Source: Providencia heimbachae ATCC 35613
Lineage (GTDB): Bacteria; Pseudomonadota; Gammaproteobacteria; Enterobacterales; Enterobacteriaceae
NCBI RefSeq assembly: GCF_001655055.1
Contig: NZ_LXEW01000032.1
Coordinates: 1-64,000, forward strand
Length of the DNA stretch: 64,000 nt
Direction of reading: 5' to 3'
Shown: positions 38,674 through 48,568 of the stretch, in pieces
Layout: every line of letters begins with the position of its first letter
Position numbering within the stretch: position 1 is the stretch's first letter
Program-made: the position numbers and the translations under genes
The notes under the pieces: model-generated
What the model saw: the letters and a program-made list of their open reading frames with translations, nothing else
Told to the model about the DNA's origin: nothing
Database searches by the model: none

Positions 38674-39181
38674 AATCCCCCCTTAGAACTTCGCTTACCG
38701 TCGTTGTAACAAAGGAAATACATCAAAAACATTGTACTTAGATTAAGTCATTTTATTGTAGGACAAAATGTTGATTAAAAAAAGTGCAGTATAATCAAAA
38801 ATGAGATGACTATTTTTTATAGGGGTAAAAAACGTAATCATGCTCCTATTTGTTCTTATCATCCTTTAAATTTCAGCATTGTTGACTATGCTCAATCTAT
38901 CGAACCACACAATATACTATGCTTATGACAACGCCGTTATTGCTTCATTCTGGATTGTTTTATGCACTTGTAATATCTCAAATTAATTAGGGTATATATA
39001 AATATTGAATGAATGATGTTATTGTTTTATAAAATGTTATATGAACTGATGATTTTAAGGTTAATCTGCTTAGATGTGATCAACGCGACACTTAATAGTC
39101 ACAATTAGCAGGTATAGTATTCATAAGATGTGGTGAAGGTTTATAACCACCAGATAATTAGCATTCGGAAGGAGTTTACTT
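38674..39181. promoter_or_regulatory. uspB/uspA divergent control region
   Basis: A 508-base AT-rich gap with no gene. The best uspA promoter element is TATAGT at 39113-39118, an extended -10-like site 64 bases before the ATG; its -35 is weak. A second TATAAT occurs near 38789-38794 facing right. Nothing else is assignable. Confidence 0.45.
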
Positions 39182-39616
39182 ATGGCTTACAAACATATTC
39201 TCGTTGCGGTAGATTTATCACCTGAAAGTAAGGTATTACTGGATAAAGCAGTCTCTATGGCAAAACCGTATGGGGCCAAAGTATCCATGATCCACGTAGA
39301 CGTTAATTATTCAGATCTTTACACCGGCCTTATCGATGTCAATCTGGGTGACATGCAGCAACGGATCACAGATGAAACCCGTAATGCGCTTAAAGACCTT
39401 TCCGCTGGGGCAGATTATAAAATTACTGAAACACTCAGTGGTAGCGGTGATTTAGGCCAAGTACTTGTTGATGCGATTAAAAAATATAATATGGACTTAG
39501 TTGTTTGTGGCCACCATCAAGATTTCTGGAGTAAATTGATGTCTTCGGCTCGTCAGCTAATCAATACTGTCCATGTGGATATGTTGATTGTGCCATTAAA
39601 AGACGAAGAAGAGTAA
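39182..39616 (+). CDS. uspA: Universal stress protein A
   Basis: A 144-residue cytoplasmic stress protein of the non-ATP-binding UspA subgroup, starting with [19 protein letters not shown] and ending with VDMLIVPL. The GxxGx9GS ATP loop of the other subgroup is not present as such, consistent with UspA. AAGGAG precedes the ATG. It is monocistronic with its own terminator. Confidence 0.95.
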   Translation: MAYKHILVAVDLSPESKVLLDKAVSMAKPYGAKVSMIHVDVNYSDLYTGLIDVNLGDMQQRITDETRNALKDLSAGADYKITETLSGSGDLGQVLVDAIKKYNMDLVVCGHHQDFWSKLMSSARQLINTVHVDMLIVPLKDEEE

Positions 39617-39650
39617 CCTCTCGCATTAAAATTGAAATATTATTCACTGA

Positions 39651-39680
39651 AAACGCCTGCTTATGCAGGCGTTTTTTTTG
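39651..39680 (+). terminator. uspA terminator
   Basis: The hairpin AACGCCTGC-TTAT-GCAGGCGTT is followed by a long T-run, 35 bases after uspA. Confidence 0.9.
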
Positions 39681-39882
39681 TATCAAAATATGTAATTTTA
39701 GGGAGATATTGGCAGGTCAAGCATTTTTTTTTTCAAAAGAGTGAAAAAAAACCTTGAATTAAGAATACAAACTAGTGATATATTCAATAGGCAAACACAA
39801 ATCAATCTCACATTTCCTAAAAATAATGACAAGAAAAAGTGAGATACATCACAACAACCAACGTTAAAAAAGGAAGACATAG

Positions 39883-41217
39883 ATGACACAATCACTATCT
39901 TCGTTCTTGGAGTCTGTCCAAAAAAGAGATCCTTCACAACCTGAGTTCCTTCAAGCCGTCCGCGAAGTTTTTACTTCTCTTTGGCCTTTCTTAGAGCAAA
40001 ACCCAAAATACCGTGATCAAGCACTTCTAGCGCGCTTTGTTGAGCCTGAAAGAGTGATTCAATTCCGTGTATGCTGGGTAGATGACCGTGGTCAAGTGCA
40101 GGTAAACCGTGCATGGCGCGTCCAGTTTAGCTCTGCAATCGGCCCGTACAAAGGGGGTATGCGCTTCCACCCATCAGTGAACTTATCGATTCTAAAATTC
40201 CTCGGTTTCGAGCAAACACTGAAAAATGCATTAACAACCCTACCTATGGGGGGGGGAAAAGGTGGTTCAGATTTTGATCCTAAAGGAAAAAGCCATGGCG
40301 AAGTTATGCGTTTTTGCCAAGCATTGATGACTGAGCTTTATCGCCATATTGGTTCAAATACTGACGTCCCTGCGGGTGATATCGGTGTGGGCGGCCGTGA
40401 AGTTGGCTTTATGACGGGCATGATGAAAAAACTGTCGAACGATACCTCTTGTGTGTTCACGGGTAAAGGTCTCTCTTTTGGTGGTAGTTTGATTCGCCCA
40501 GAAGCAACCGGTTATGGCTTAGTGTACTTCACTGATGCCATGTTAAAGCGTCATGGTTTAGGCTTTGAAGGCATGCGTGTCGCGGTTTCGGGATCGGGTA
40601 ACGTGGCTCAATACACCATCGAAAAATGTATGGAATTGGGTGCTAAAGTTGTTACAGCTTCTGATTCAAGCGGAACTGTAGTGGATGAAGCTGGCTTTAC
40701 ACCTGAGAAATTGGCTCGTTTAGAAGAGATCAAAAATAACTATGGTCGCATTGAAGAATATGCGAAAGAGTTTGGTTTGACTTACTTAGCGGGTAAACAA
40801 CCATGGTGTGTCCCTGTTGATATCGCACTGCCTTGCGCGACACAAAACGAGCTCGACACTGATGCGGCAGAATTGCTGATCAAAAATGGGGTTAAAGCGG
40901 TAGGTGAAGGTGCAAATATGCCAACGACTATCCCAGCAACTGAGCTGTTCCTTGAGGCGGGTGTTTTATTTGCACCAGGTAAAGCAGCTAACGCAGGTGG
41001 TGTTGCAACATCCGGGCTTGAAATGGCTCAGAACGCAGCGCGCTTAAGTTGGAAAGCTGAGAAGGTCGACGCACGCTTACATCACATTATGTTGGATATT
41101 CACCATCATTGTGTTGAATTTGGCGGTGAAGGGAAACAAACAAATTATGTCCAAGGTGCTAACATCGCAGGCTTCGTCAAAGTCGCTGATGCAATGATTG
41201 CGCAGGGCATTTTGTAA
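39883..41217 (+). CDS. gdhA: NADP-specific glutamate dehydrogenase
   Basis: A 444-residue hexameric enzyme that aminates 2-oxoglutarate with ammonia and NADPH. The substrate region is GPYKGGMRFHPSVN near residue 88, the catalytic lysine lies in LPMGGGKGGSDFDPKGKS near 125, and the coenzyme-binding motif is VAVSGSGNVAQY near 235. Length is close to E. coli GdhA (447). AAGGAAG precedes the ATG. It is convergent with rsmJ. Confidence 0.97.
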   Translation: MTQSLSSFLESVQKRDPSQPEFLQAVREVFTSLWPFLEQNPKYRDQALLARFVEPERVIQFRVCWVDDRGQVQVNRAWRVQFSSAIGPYKGGMRFHPSVNLSILKFLGFEQTLKNALTTLPMGGGKGGSDFDPKGKSHGEVMRFCQALMTELYRHIGSNTDVPAGDIGVGGREVGFMTGMMKKLSNDTSCVFTGKGLSFGGSLIRPEATGYGLVYFTDAMLKRHGLGFEGMRVAVSGSGNVAQYTIEKCMELGAKVVTASDSSGTVVDEAGFTPEKLARLEEIKNNYGRIEEYAKEFGLTYLAGKQPWCVPVDIALPCATQNELDTDAAELLIKNGVKAVGEGANMPTTIPATELFLEAGVLFAPGKAANAGGVATSGLEMAQNAARLSWKAEKVDARLHHIMLDIHHHCVEFGGEGKQTNYVQGANIAGFVKVADAMIAQGIL

Positions 41218-41233
41218 TACCCTGACCAAAAAC

Positions 41234-41293
41234 GTACGCGAAAGGGCGGCTGTATCATACTGATAATTCACCTGTACATACGCCCTTCGCCGT
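41234..41293. terminator. gdhA/rsmJ convergent terminator (weak)
   Basis: The partial complement GCGAAAGGGCG (41238-41248) and CGCCCTTCGC (41281-41290) can pair with a bulge around a 30-base loop, between the two stops. T-runs are poor, so its strength is uncertain. Confidence 0.4.
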
Positions 41294-41299
41294 TACGTT

Positions 41300-42079
41300 T
41301 TAATCGCTACTTTTAATACAGGGATAAATATCAAACCGATGGCTTTTGGTTGTAATCGCGGAAGGTGCTTTTTTACCCGCAAGGGGTTCTGCGTAATCAG
41401 GACGTTTTACGACAACACGACGTTTTGCTAGCGTAATAGCCGGCTCCAATAAAGAATCCGCATCATCATCAGCCCCAACCAATGACTGAAACACCCGCAT
41501 CTCTTTTTTGACCAACGCACTTTTTTGCCTGTGTGGATACATGGGGTCGAGATAAATTACATCCGGTGGGTCAATAATTTCACTCAATGCCGTAATACTT
41601 GATGCGTGGATTAGTGACATGCGTTGTTGCAGCCAAGTACCAATTTCAGCATCTTGATAGCCCCGCTGCAATCCATCATCCAATAATGCTGCAACCACCG
41701 GATGACGTTCAAGCATTCGTACACGGCAGCCTAATGCGGCAAGCACAAAAGCATCTCTGCCTAATCCCGCCGTCGCATCAATAACATCGGGGAAATACCC
41801 TTTTTTGATCCCAACGGCTTTAGCAACGGCCTCACCTCTACCGCCTCCGAATTTCCGTCGATGAGCCATCGCACCTGAGACAAAATCCACAAAAATTCCG
41901 CCAAGCTTTGGCTCGTCGATTTTACGGAGTTGTAAGTTTTCAGGAGTTAGCACTAAAGCCATCATGGCATCAGGGGTATGCAACAATTGCCATTTTTCCG
42001 CAAGTTGAGAAAGAGTGCTGATATCAGCACCCTCTTCGCAGATCAATTGGATCGCGATGTGATCAGCCATTGATACCAT
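41300..42079 (-). CDS. rsmJ: 16S rRNA (guanine1516-N2)-methyltransferase RsmJ
   Basis: A 259-residue methyltransferase that modifies G1516 of 16S rRNA. Conserved stretches include [20 protein letters not shown], the AdoMet loop [17 protein letters not shown] near residue 118, and the catalytic-type [11 protein letters not shown] near 190. Starts at 42079 and 42070 are both possible; both overlap the end of prlC, so the two genes are translationally linked, as in E. coli. Confidence 0.94.
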   Translation of the reverse strand: MVSMADHIAIQLICEEGADISTLSQLAEKWQLLHTPDAMMALVLTPENLQLRKIDEPKLGGIFVDFVSGAMAHRRKFGGGRGEAVAKAVGIKKGYFPDVIDATAGLGRDAFVLAALGCRVRMLERHPVVAALLDDGLQRGYQDAEIGTWLQQRMSLIHASSITALSEIIDPPDVIYLDPMYPHRQKSALVKKEMRVFQSLVGADDDADSLLEPAITLAKRRVVVKRPDYAEPLAGKKAPSAITTKSHRFDIYPCIKSSD

Positions 42080-44105
42080 AGCTCTTCAACATAGCATCTA
42101 ATTCAGGCTTACGACCACGGAAACGCTCAAATAGTGCCATTGGTTCTTCTGAACCCCCACGACTTAAGATATTGTCGAGGAATGATTGGCCTGTTTGGCG
42201 ATTAAAAATGCCTTCTTCAGAAAAACGCGAGTAAGCATCTGCCGCCAGCACATCAGCCCAGAGATAGCTGTAGTAACCCGCCGCATAGCCGCCAGCAAAG
42301 ATGTGGCTAAATGCATGAGGGAAACGACTCCATTTTGGCGATGGCACAACGGCCACTTTCTCTTTAATTGCATTGAGTGTTGGCATCACTTGAGCACCTT
42401 TGGCTGGGTCATATTCGGCGTGTAAGGTGAAATCAAACAAACCAAACTCAAGTTGGCGTAAAACAAACATGGCAGACTGATAATTTTTAGCCGCTAACAT
42501 GCTGTTTAGCATTTCTGTTGGTAATGGTTCGCCAGTTTCATAATGGCCTGAAATAAAGGCTAGCGCTTCTGGCTCCCAGCACCAATTTTCCATAAACTGG
42601 CTTGGTAGTTCTACCGCATCCCATGGCACACCATTGATGCCCGCAACATCGGCAACATCAATCTGCGTCAACATATGATGTAAACCATGTCCGAATTCGT
42701 GGAATAGGGTGATCACTTCATCGTGGGTAAACAGCGCGGGTTTATCACCAAGTGGCTTATTGAAATTACAGGTCAGATAGGCAACTGGATTTTGCAGTGA
42801 ACCATCTTTACGCACCATGCGACCAAGACAGTCATCCATCCAAGCCCCGCCACGCTTATGTTCACGTGCGTATAGGTCTAGATAGAAACTTCCGCGTAAC
42901 GCCCCAGTATCATCATACAGCTCGAAAAAACGCACATCTTTGTGCCAAGTCTCAACATCATTGCGTTCTTTAGCGGTTAAACCGTAGATACGATGAACGA
43001 CTTCAAATAAGCCATTGATAACACGTTGCTCTGGGAAATAAGGGCGCAGCTGCTCATCATTGAGTGAGAATTTATGTTGTTTTTGTTTTTCGCTGTAATA
43101 AGCCAAATCCCAAGATTCAAGGGTGTCGACACCATAATGTGTTTTAGCAAATTCGGTTAACTCAGCGAGTTCATTTTTACCTTGCTGATGGGCACGTTGC
43201 GCTAAATCATTGAGAAAGCCTAAGACTTGCTCTGGCGATTCTGCCATTTTGGTCGCTAATGACTTATCGGCAAAGTTTTTGAATCCTAATAGTTGGGCTA
43301 ATTCATGGCGTAGTGCCATCAATTCTTCAATCAGTTCACTATTGTCCCATTTACCTGCATTTGGGCCTTGATCTGATGCGCGAGTACTATAAGCATGGCT
43401 CATTTCACGGCGTAGTTCCGCATTATCCGCATAGGTCATGACAGGTAAATAGCTTGGCATATCAAGGGTCAGCAAGTAGCCTTCTTCGCCTTTCGATTCT
43501 GCCATGGCTTTTGCCGCAGCAATCGCGCTTTCAGGCATACCGGCTAATTCGCTTTCATCTTTAATTAGCTTGTTCCAACCCATTGTTGCATCAAGCACGT
43601 TATTGCTAAATTTAGAGGCAATCTCAGATAAACGCGCAACAATCTCACCATAACGTTGCTGTTTTTCAGCAGGCAAGCCAATGCCGGATAATTCGAAATC
43701 ACGTAAGGTATTTTCAATCGATTTACGTTGGGCAGGGGTCAGCGTATTAAAGTCAGCCCCTTCTTTCAGGGATTTATAAGCTTGATATAGCGGCTCATGT
43801 TGGCCCATCCAAGTACTGAATTCAGAAAGCAGTGGTAAACATTGTTCATAGGCTTCGCGCAGTTCAGGACTATTTTTAACAGAATGCAAATGACTTACTG
43901 GAGACCAGACTCGTGAAAGTTTGTCACCGGCTTCTTCAAGTGGCAGACAAAGGTTATCCCAAGTGTATTGATCAGTTGCCGAAAGTAAGCTTTCGACGGT
44001 TTGGCGATATTCGGTTAATACCTGTTGTACCGCAGGAAAAATATGGTCAGTTTCAATGGTTGAAAAACGGGGTAATTCGGAATCGGCTAATAATGAATTT
44101 GTCAT
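42063..44105 (-). CDS. prlC: Oligopeptidase A
   Basis: A 680-residue cytoplasmic M3 zinc metallopeptidase that degrades signal peptides and short peptides. The zinc motif is [14 protein letters not shown] near residue 468, with the third ligand glutamate about 28 residues later in the family region. Length equals E. coli OpdA. It overlaps rsmJ by 17 bases, a conserved pair. The 279-base gap to selC separates core genome from island. Confidence 0.96.
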   Translation of the reverse strand: MTNSLLADSELPRFSTIETDHIFPAVQQVLTEYRQTVESLLSATDQYTWDNLCLPLEEAGDKLSRVWSPVSHLHSVKNSPELREAYEQCLPLLSEFSTWMGQHEPLYQAYKSLKEGADFNTLTPAQRKSIENTLRDFELSGIGLPAEKQQRYGEIVARLSEIASKFSNNVLDATMGWNKLIKDESELAGMPESAIAAAKAMAESKGEEGYLLTLDMPSYLPVMTYADNAELRREMSHAYSTRASDQGPNAGKWDNSELIEELMALRHELAQLLGFKNFADKSLATKMAESPEQVLGFLNDLAQRAHQQGKNELAELTEFAKTHYGVDTLESWDLAYYSEKQKQHKFSLNDEQLRPYFPEQRVINGLFEVVHRIYGLTAKERNDVETWHKDVRFFELYDDTGALRGSFYLDLYAREHKRGGAWMDDCLGRMVRKDGSLQNPVAYLTCNFNKPLGDKPALFTHDEVITLFHEFGHGLHHMLTQIDVADVAGINGVPWDAVELPSQFMENWCWEPEALAFISGHYETGEPLPTEMLNSMLAAKNYQSAMFVLRQLEFGLFDFTLHAEYDPAKGAQVMPTLNAIKEKVAVVPSPKWSRFPHAFSHIFAGGYAAGYYSYLWADVLAADAYSRFSEEGIFNRQTGQSFLDNILSRGGSEEPMALFERFRGRKPELDAMLKSYGING

Positions 44106-44384
44106 AAAAACATCCTGTGATAGCAGGCTTGTGCTCGTAGGCCAAGACTTATTGTATTGACAATAAAGGTAAAACGGCGAGCTCTACACTACAAAAGTTA
44201 GCACACCATTGTGAACATAATTGATTATATGGGGGCGAAAATGGAAACCTCAATATCAGGATAATGCTTTTTATTATTAGTCTTTGCCAATAAATGGTTT
44301 TTCTTATTAACCTTTATCAATAAATGGTATAGTTGCACTATCAATGCTTTGTAAAACATCTATAATCTGAATCCTGCAATATGA
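44106..44384 (+). promoter_or_regulatory. selC promoter region with two direct repeats
   Basis: A TATAAT at 44361-44366 sits 18 bases before the tRNA, matching a tRNA promoter -10; no good -35 was found at the usual distance. Two 17-base imperfect direct repeats, CTTTnnCAATAAATGGT (44282-44298 and 44312-44328), have a period of 30 and could be activator sites. Confidence 0.5.
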
Positions 44385-44479
44385 GGAAGATCGTCGTCTC
44401 CGGTGAGGCGGCTGGATTTCAAATCCAGTTGGGGCTGCCAGCAGTCCCGGGCAGGTTCGACTCCTGTGATCTTCCGCCA
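44385..44479 (+). tRNA. selC: Selenocysteine tRNA (anticodon TCA)
   Basis: A 95-base tRNA with the long variable arm and 8-base acceptor stem typical of tRNA-Sec. It starts GGAAGATC and ends GATCTTCCG followed by an encoded CCA. The anticodon loop is ACTTCAAAT-like, seen here as ATTTCAAATC with TCA. It reads UGA as selenocysteine with SelB. It is an integration hotspot for enterobacterial islands (LEE, SPI-3, P4-type elements), and an integrase gene follows here. Confidence 0.97.
44457..44479 (+). other. Presumed attachment site attL at the selC 3' end
   Basis: Islands at selC normally recombine within the tRNA 3' end, and the integrase gene begins 209 bases later. No second copy of this sequence was found by eye up to position 64000, so attR must lie outside the window or be short and diverged. 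Confidence 0.5.
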
Positions 44480-44560
44480 CTCAAGTTCAATGCACCTCCA
44501 CCTAAGTCAATTAAATCCTTTAAATTCAACATATAAAAGCAATTTATAGTCAACTCGGTT

Positions 44561-44596
44561 CAACTGGGGTTACTCCACATCAACCCCCAGTTGGGG
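44561..44596. repeat. Inverted repeats ahead of the integrase gene
   Basis: CAACTGGGG (44561-44569) and CCCCAGTTG (44585-44593) are exact inverted repeats, and CCCCAGTTGGGG (44585-44596) is itself palindromic. They lie between the tRNA end and the integrase start and are plausible integrase or excisionase binding sites. Confidence 0.45.
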
Positions 44597-44688
44597 GTGT
44601 TAATCTGGGGTGCATTTAGGTATGGTATATCTTGCACCCCCAATTCTCATTTTTTATTGTAATAGATAGGGCTTACGGAGGTTTTGTT

Positions 44689-45897
44689 ATGGCTCTGAGT
44701 GATATAAAAATTAAAACGGCAAAGCCGCTAGATAAGCCTTACAAACTTTCTGATTCAGGTGGGTTATATCTGATAGTTAATCGCAATGGTTCTAAATATT
44801 GGCGAATGAAGTATCGCTTTGCAGGCAAAGAAAAAATGCTTTCCATTGGTGTCTACCCGCAAGTGACATTAGCAGAAGCAAGAAGTCAGCGTGATGATGC
44901 GAAAAAATTGTTAGCTCAAAATAAAGATCCAAGTGAACAAAAGCAATTAGCGCGATTAGAAAAGCACTTAGCTTCTGAAAGTACCTTTGAAGCAGTTGCT
45001 CGTGAATGGCACAGCTCTAAAGCGGATCGCTGGTCACTACGTTATCGTGATGAAATTATTGATACCTTTGAAAAGGATATATTTCCTTATATCGGTAAGC
45101 GTCCGATAGCAGAGATTAAGCCCCTAGAGCTCCTTGAAGCTTTACGTAAGATGGAAAAACGTGGAGCCTTAGAGAAGATGCGTAAAGTCCGTCAGCGCTG
45201 TGGAGAGGTCTACAGATACGCAATTATTACGGGGCGAGCTGAATATAACCCTGCACCGGATCTGGCCTCAGCGCTTACACCTCCGAAGAAACAACATTTC
45301 CCGTTCTTAACCGCTGAAGAACTGCCTTATTTCCTAAAAGATTTAGCTGGTTACACTGGTAGTATTATTACCAAAACAGCGACAAAAATTATTTTACTTA
45401 CTGCTGTTAGAACACAAGAACTTCGTTTTGCCCGTTGGCAGGATATTGATTTAGAAAAAGGAATTTGGGAGATACCTGCTGAAGTGATGAAAATGAAACG
45501 ACCGCATGTTGTGCCATTATCAAAACAGGTGATCGAACTATTTAATTCACTCAAACCACTATCAGGGCATTATGAACTTGTATTTATAGGCCGTAACGAT
45601 CATAGAAAGCCGATCAGTAAGGAAAGTGTAAATCAGGTCATTGAGTTGTTGGGGTATAAAGGAAGGCTAACAGGGCATGGCTTCCGCCATGCGATGAGCA
45701 CTATTTTGCATGAGAAAGGGTATAACTCTGCATGGATTGAGCTTCAGCTCGCTCATGTTGATAAGAATACGATCCGTGGCACGTATAACCATGCTCAGTA
45801 CCTTGAAAACAGAAGAGAGATGATCCAGTGGTATGCGGATTATATTGATGAATTGGAGTGTGGGGTAGGGAATGTGGTGAGTGTGGATTTTAAGTAA
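44689..45897 (+). CDS. P4-type tyrosine integrase
   Basis: A 402-residue site-specific recombinase. The N-terminal arm-binding DUF4102-like domain starts MALSDIKIKTAKPLDKPYKL. The catalytic domain shows the first arginine in LTAVRTQELRFARW near 248, then GHGFRHAMSTILHEKG, the second histidine in QLAHVDKNTIRGTYNHA and the nucleophile tyrosine in that same motif. The open frame extends 19 codons upstream, but ATG at 44689 has ACGGAGG in front. Directly downstream of selC, it is the island's integrase and reads into the island. Confidence 0.95.
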   Translation: MALSDIKIKTAKPLDKPYKLSDSGGLYLIVNRNGSKYWRMKYRFAGKEKMLSIGVYPQVTLAEARSQRDDAKKLLAQNKDPSEQKQLARLEKHLASESTFEAVAREWHSSKADRWSLRYRDEIIDTFEKDIFPYIGKRPIAEIKPLELLEALRKMEKRGALEKMRKVRQRCGEVYRYAIITGRAEYNPAPDLASALTPPKKQHFPFLTAEELPYFLKDLAGYTGSIITKTATKIILLTAVRTQELRFARWQDIDLEKGIWEIPAEVMKMKRPHVVPLSKQVIELFNSLKPLSGHYELVFIGRNDHRKPISKESVNQVIELLGYKGRLTGHGFRHAMSTILHEKGYNSAWIELQLAHVDKNTIRGTYNHAQYLENRREMIQWYADYIDELECGVGNVVSVDFK

Positions 45898-46103
45898 TTA
45901 TATCTATCTCATATGGTTACTGTATGAGATAGATTGATTTTTACATTGTTAGCATTTTATTACTAAATTAAGGTGTTTTTTCTTTAAAGATTATATGTTA
46001 TTTATGTTTGTTTATTATAAATAGAGTTTTATTTTATTTTTTTAGGATATTTATTCAAGTCTATTGAGATAATTATCAGAAAATTAAAACTATAATTTTT
46101 CAG

Positions 46104-46288
46104 TTATTCTAGTTGTTGAATGCTGTTTATAAGGTTTTCAAGTTCAATACCTACTATTTCGATGTATCTATTAGTAAAGGTCGAGTGGGAATTAATAGAT
46201 TCATCAGATAATGATAAATGCATTGCAGTCTGATCATTGCCCAAGCATATTTAAGTTCTGCTAGTTCCTCTTTTGATATTCTAGCCAT
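46104..46288 (-). pseudogene. Frameshifted small gene remnant
   Basis: ATG at 46288 opens MARISKEELAELKYAWA. At about 46240 the sensible frame changes: shifting by one base continues with NDQTAMHLSLSDESINSHST and then TNRYIEIVGIELENLINSIQQLE to a stop at 46104-46106. The two parts read as one protein of about 60 residues with a single-base change. Just upstream (46260-46440) are further broken frames, including ISKRVIEALIETQYSLNGLI. The family is not recognised. It may be a decayed pair of overlapping mobile-element genes. Confidence 0.4.
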
Positions 46289-46554
46289 TTAGCTTCAATG
46301 ATATTAATCAAGCCATTTAAGCTATACTGAGTCTCGATAAGTGCTTCTATGACTCGTTTGGATATGTCTCATATCACATTCGAAGAATTTAATATCAGCA
46401 TTACCATTTCGTGCGATAACATTTCTTTATTATTTATTTCTACGACACTAACCACCACAAATTTTCTACGAATTTAGAATTATGCCTGAAATTTTAATGC
46501 CTAATTAATAAAAATTCGTCAATATGAAGATGGTTACAGCTTATTAATATCGAT

Positions 46555-46584
46555 AAAACAGCGTATTTTAAGTGGAATACGCTG
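46555..46584 (-). terminator. Fimbrial operon terminator
   Basis: On the minus strand, arms CAGCGTATT and AATACGCTG (46576-46584 and 46559-46567) with an 8-base loop are followed by TTTT, about 50 bases after the adhesin stop. Confidence 0.75.
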
Positions 46585-46631
46585 CTCATATATCAAGTTG
46601 GTGAATGGTTGTGTTTTAAGGTTTTGATTAA

Positions 46632-47498
46632 CTAATTAAATGCAATGATGACTACAGCATTACCAGTGTAATATCCAGGGGTTACCGTTCCGGATGCATG
46701 TAATTCAGACGTAAATGTAAATGGATTAGACGCATTATTTCCAGAAATATTCATATTGGCACCATTCCAACCACTTTGATTGTTAATTAATGGATTTGAA
46801 TAAAAGTTAGGCGTCGAATTTAAATATACATAACGCTCACCTGTTGTTGAACGAGCAAATAAATTGATATTTGTAGCTTGTGTACAGGCGATATTGCCAG
46901 AAACTGAATTTGTCTTACCATTTAGGCTTGTGTTACTAATTGCCCCGTGATCAACAAAGGAAGGTAAAGAAATGCTACATGTTTGATTTGTAGGTGGAAT
47001 TTTACCGCAGACACTACCAGGCCACTGGATTGCATTCCTAACACCCGCAGTTGGTCTATGGTTAACATAGAATAATCCAATACAAGTTGCATTTGGGCTA
47101 TCAATGACAAATGATGCACGATAAGGGATACCTTTTGCACTACGGAAAGCAGCAGCAACCTCTTCTGCTGTTCTATATTGGTTAATTCGAATGCAGTTAC
47201 CATAATCTAAGCAAGAGCCACTCAACGACGGTGCACCAGATGCATACAAAACATCAGGACCTATCCAACATTCTGTTGACCCATAACAAGGGTTAGTAAC
47301 GCCACTTGCTTCACTCCAAGAGAGAATGTCCATCTCAACACGGGGCCAGGCTCCAGAGGTCATGCTCACAGGCATTACATATGCGATAGCATTGGCAGGA
47401 CGAGATGGAAATAGAGACGTTAGTGCGATGATTAATAATAAAATACTCAAACGGTCTGTATTTAATATCCCATGTATTTTTGTTTTTTTAGCAGACAT
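46632..47498 (-). CDS. Fimbrial tip adhesin, two-domain
   Basis: A 288-residue protein encoded last in the operon, the usual place for a tip adhesin. A signal peptide (about residues 1-37, ending PANA) precedes an N-terminal domain of about 130 residues rich in cysteine (near 71, 77, 96, 102, 139 and 164). A pilin-like domain follows, beginning TCSISLPSFVDHG, with its second cysteine in GNIACTQ and an ending VVIIAFN that replaces the usual YE/YQ. The layout is that of P. mirabilis MrpH. However, MrpH's zinc-binding HxH pair is not visible; the presumed receptor domain has only one histidine (NHRP near 147). The binding target may therefore differ. It starts seven bases after the previous stop. 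Confidence 0.75.
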   Translation of the reverse strand: MSAKKTKIHGILNTDRLSILLLIIALTSLFPSRPANAIAYVMPVSMTSGAWPRVEMDILSWSEASGVTNPCYGSTECWIGPDVLYASGAPSLSGSCLDYGNCIRINQYRTAEEVAAAFRSAKGIPYRASFVIDSPNATCIGLFYVNHRPTAGVRNAIQWPGSVCGKIPPTNQTCSISLPSFVDHGAISNTSLNGKTNSVSGNIACTQATNINLFARSTTGERYVYLNSTPNFYSNPLINNQSGWNGANMNISGNNASNPFTFTSELHASGTVTPGYYTGNAVVIIAFN

Positions 47499-47504
47499 AA
47501 TGGT

Positions 47505-48035
47505 TTACTCATAATCTAATTTGAACGTGGCGCTCGCAGCCCATGTACCGAGCACAATTGATTTATTTTGCAATGGGATTGGCTCGGCCCTTACATACGC
47601 TTGAAATCTTAGGTCATTATTATTTCCGGCATACAATCCTTGGGTATAACTACCACTATTAATTTTGATAGCTGCGCCAGAAATACTTTCAATACCAACT
47701 GCCACTCCGGATGCTTGACTTCCTGCATCTAGCGCTAGTAAACCAGGCAAAGTCGAACTTTCTGTGCCAATAAATGTGACTTTTACTTCATGACCTAATG
47801 CTAAATCACAATTAATTAATCGAATGGTAAAAGGTTGGCTATTTGTTTGAGTATTCAGATACAGGTATTTATCAACTATTGTGCCGAAATCTAATTCAAT
47901 AGATTCGTCGCCGGGATAAACATCACAAGCATCCTCAATCAACGTGCCATCAAATTCCACATTTGCAGAAAAAGCCATGGTGGTACCCAAAAACCATAAG
48001 CCAAAGGCAAAGCTCATATTACGTTTAATATTCAT
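47505..48035 (-). CDS. Fimbrial subunit (minor pilin)
   Basis: A 176-residue exported pilin. Signal peptide about 1-23 (ending FSA), first cysteine in EDACDVYPGDESIELDFG, second in LINCDLALGH, and the C-terminal donor-strand-style end FKLDYE. It has the full immunoglobulin-like pilin pattern with the penultimate tyrosine. It lies directly upstream of the adhesin, so it may be the tip adaptor (MrpG/PapF-like position). AGGAGG lies 12-14 bases before the ATG. Confidence 0.8.
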   Translation of the reverse strand: MNIKRNMSFAFGLWFLGTTMAFSANVEFDGTLIEDACDVYPGDESIELDFGTIVDKYLYLNTQTNSQPFTIRLINCDLALGHEVKVTFIGTESSTLPGLLALDAGSQASGVAVGIESISGAAIKINSGSYTQGLYAGNNNDLRFQAYVRAEPIPLQNKSIVLGTWAASATFKLDYE

Positions 48036-48053
48036 AGTGATGACAGCTGCCTC

Positions 48054-48560
48054 CTATTCAAAAATAATGGTTAACGTGCCTGATGCAGTAAAATTATCCC
48101 CAACGAGTTCGCTTCCCGAACGCATAACCGGAACCGCTGAAAGGGATGGCAGAGAAGCTGCATTAATCAAAAAAGCTTCATTCAATGGTTGGGGCTGTCC
48201 ATTCTTCTGAATTTGAATTCCTAATTTGCCATTATTCAACGGTGTCACCGTTCTTAATGTCGCATTATCAAATCCATTCCCTGCAGGTGTTCCTCCGAAT
48301 ATTAAGCTGATATCCCACGGTTGAGTCATATCGCCAACACAATCTAGTTGAAAGGGAATAGGTTGCTTGAAAGCGGTACCATTGACTTTTCGTACACCAA
48401 CTTTACCAAATGAAACTTTGATAGGGTCGTCATGGCTTAATTGGCATACAGGAGGAATAATTAACGTGCCATCAAATGCCCAATTTGCCTGCGCTGAAGA
48501 TATGGACATCACCATTATAAATCCTGCCATCCAATGCTTAATTTGATTGTTATTCCACAT
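48054..48560 (-). CDS. Fimbrial subunit (minor pilin)
   Basis: A 168-residue pilin with a signal peptide (MAGFIMVMSISSAQAN), cysteines in PPVCQLSHD and FQLDCVGD, a G-K-V-G-V beta region, and the C-terminal end LTIIFE, slightly off the YE rule. The start is uncertain: GTG 48572, ATG 48566 or ATG 48560. The last is chosen for GAGA at six bases. It overlaps or abuts the stop of the preceding pilin gene, so translation is coupled. Exact place in the fibre unknown. Confidence 0.75.
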   Translation of the reverse strand: MWNNNQIKHWMAGFIMVMSISSAQANWAFDGTLIIPPVCQLSHDDPIKVSFGKVGVRKVNGTAFKQPIPFQLDCVGDMTQPWDISLIFGGTPAGNGFDNATLRTVTPLNNGKLGIQIQKNGQPQPLNEAFLINAASLPSLSAVPVMRSGSELVGDNFTASGTLTIIFE

Positions 48561-48568
48561 AATCATTC

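Larger units (their letters stand above)
45898..46631. other. Gene-poor gap between integrase and fimbrial operon
   Basis: A 734-base AT-rich gap. The first 200 bases show nothing. The middle (46104-46450) holds broken minus-strand frames. The last 70 bases hold the fimbrial terminator. Confidence 0.6.

Noticed and set aside
38762-38800. TATAAT at about 38789 as the uspA promoter
   Set aside because: It is almost 400 bases from the gene and has no -35 at the right distance; the site at 39113 is nearer and better placed.
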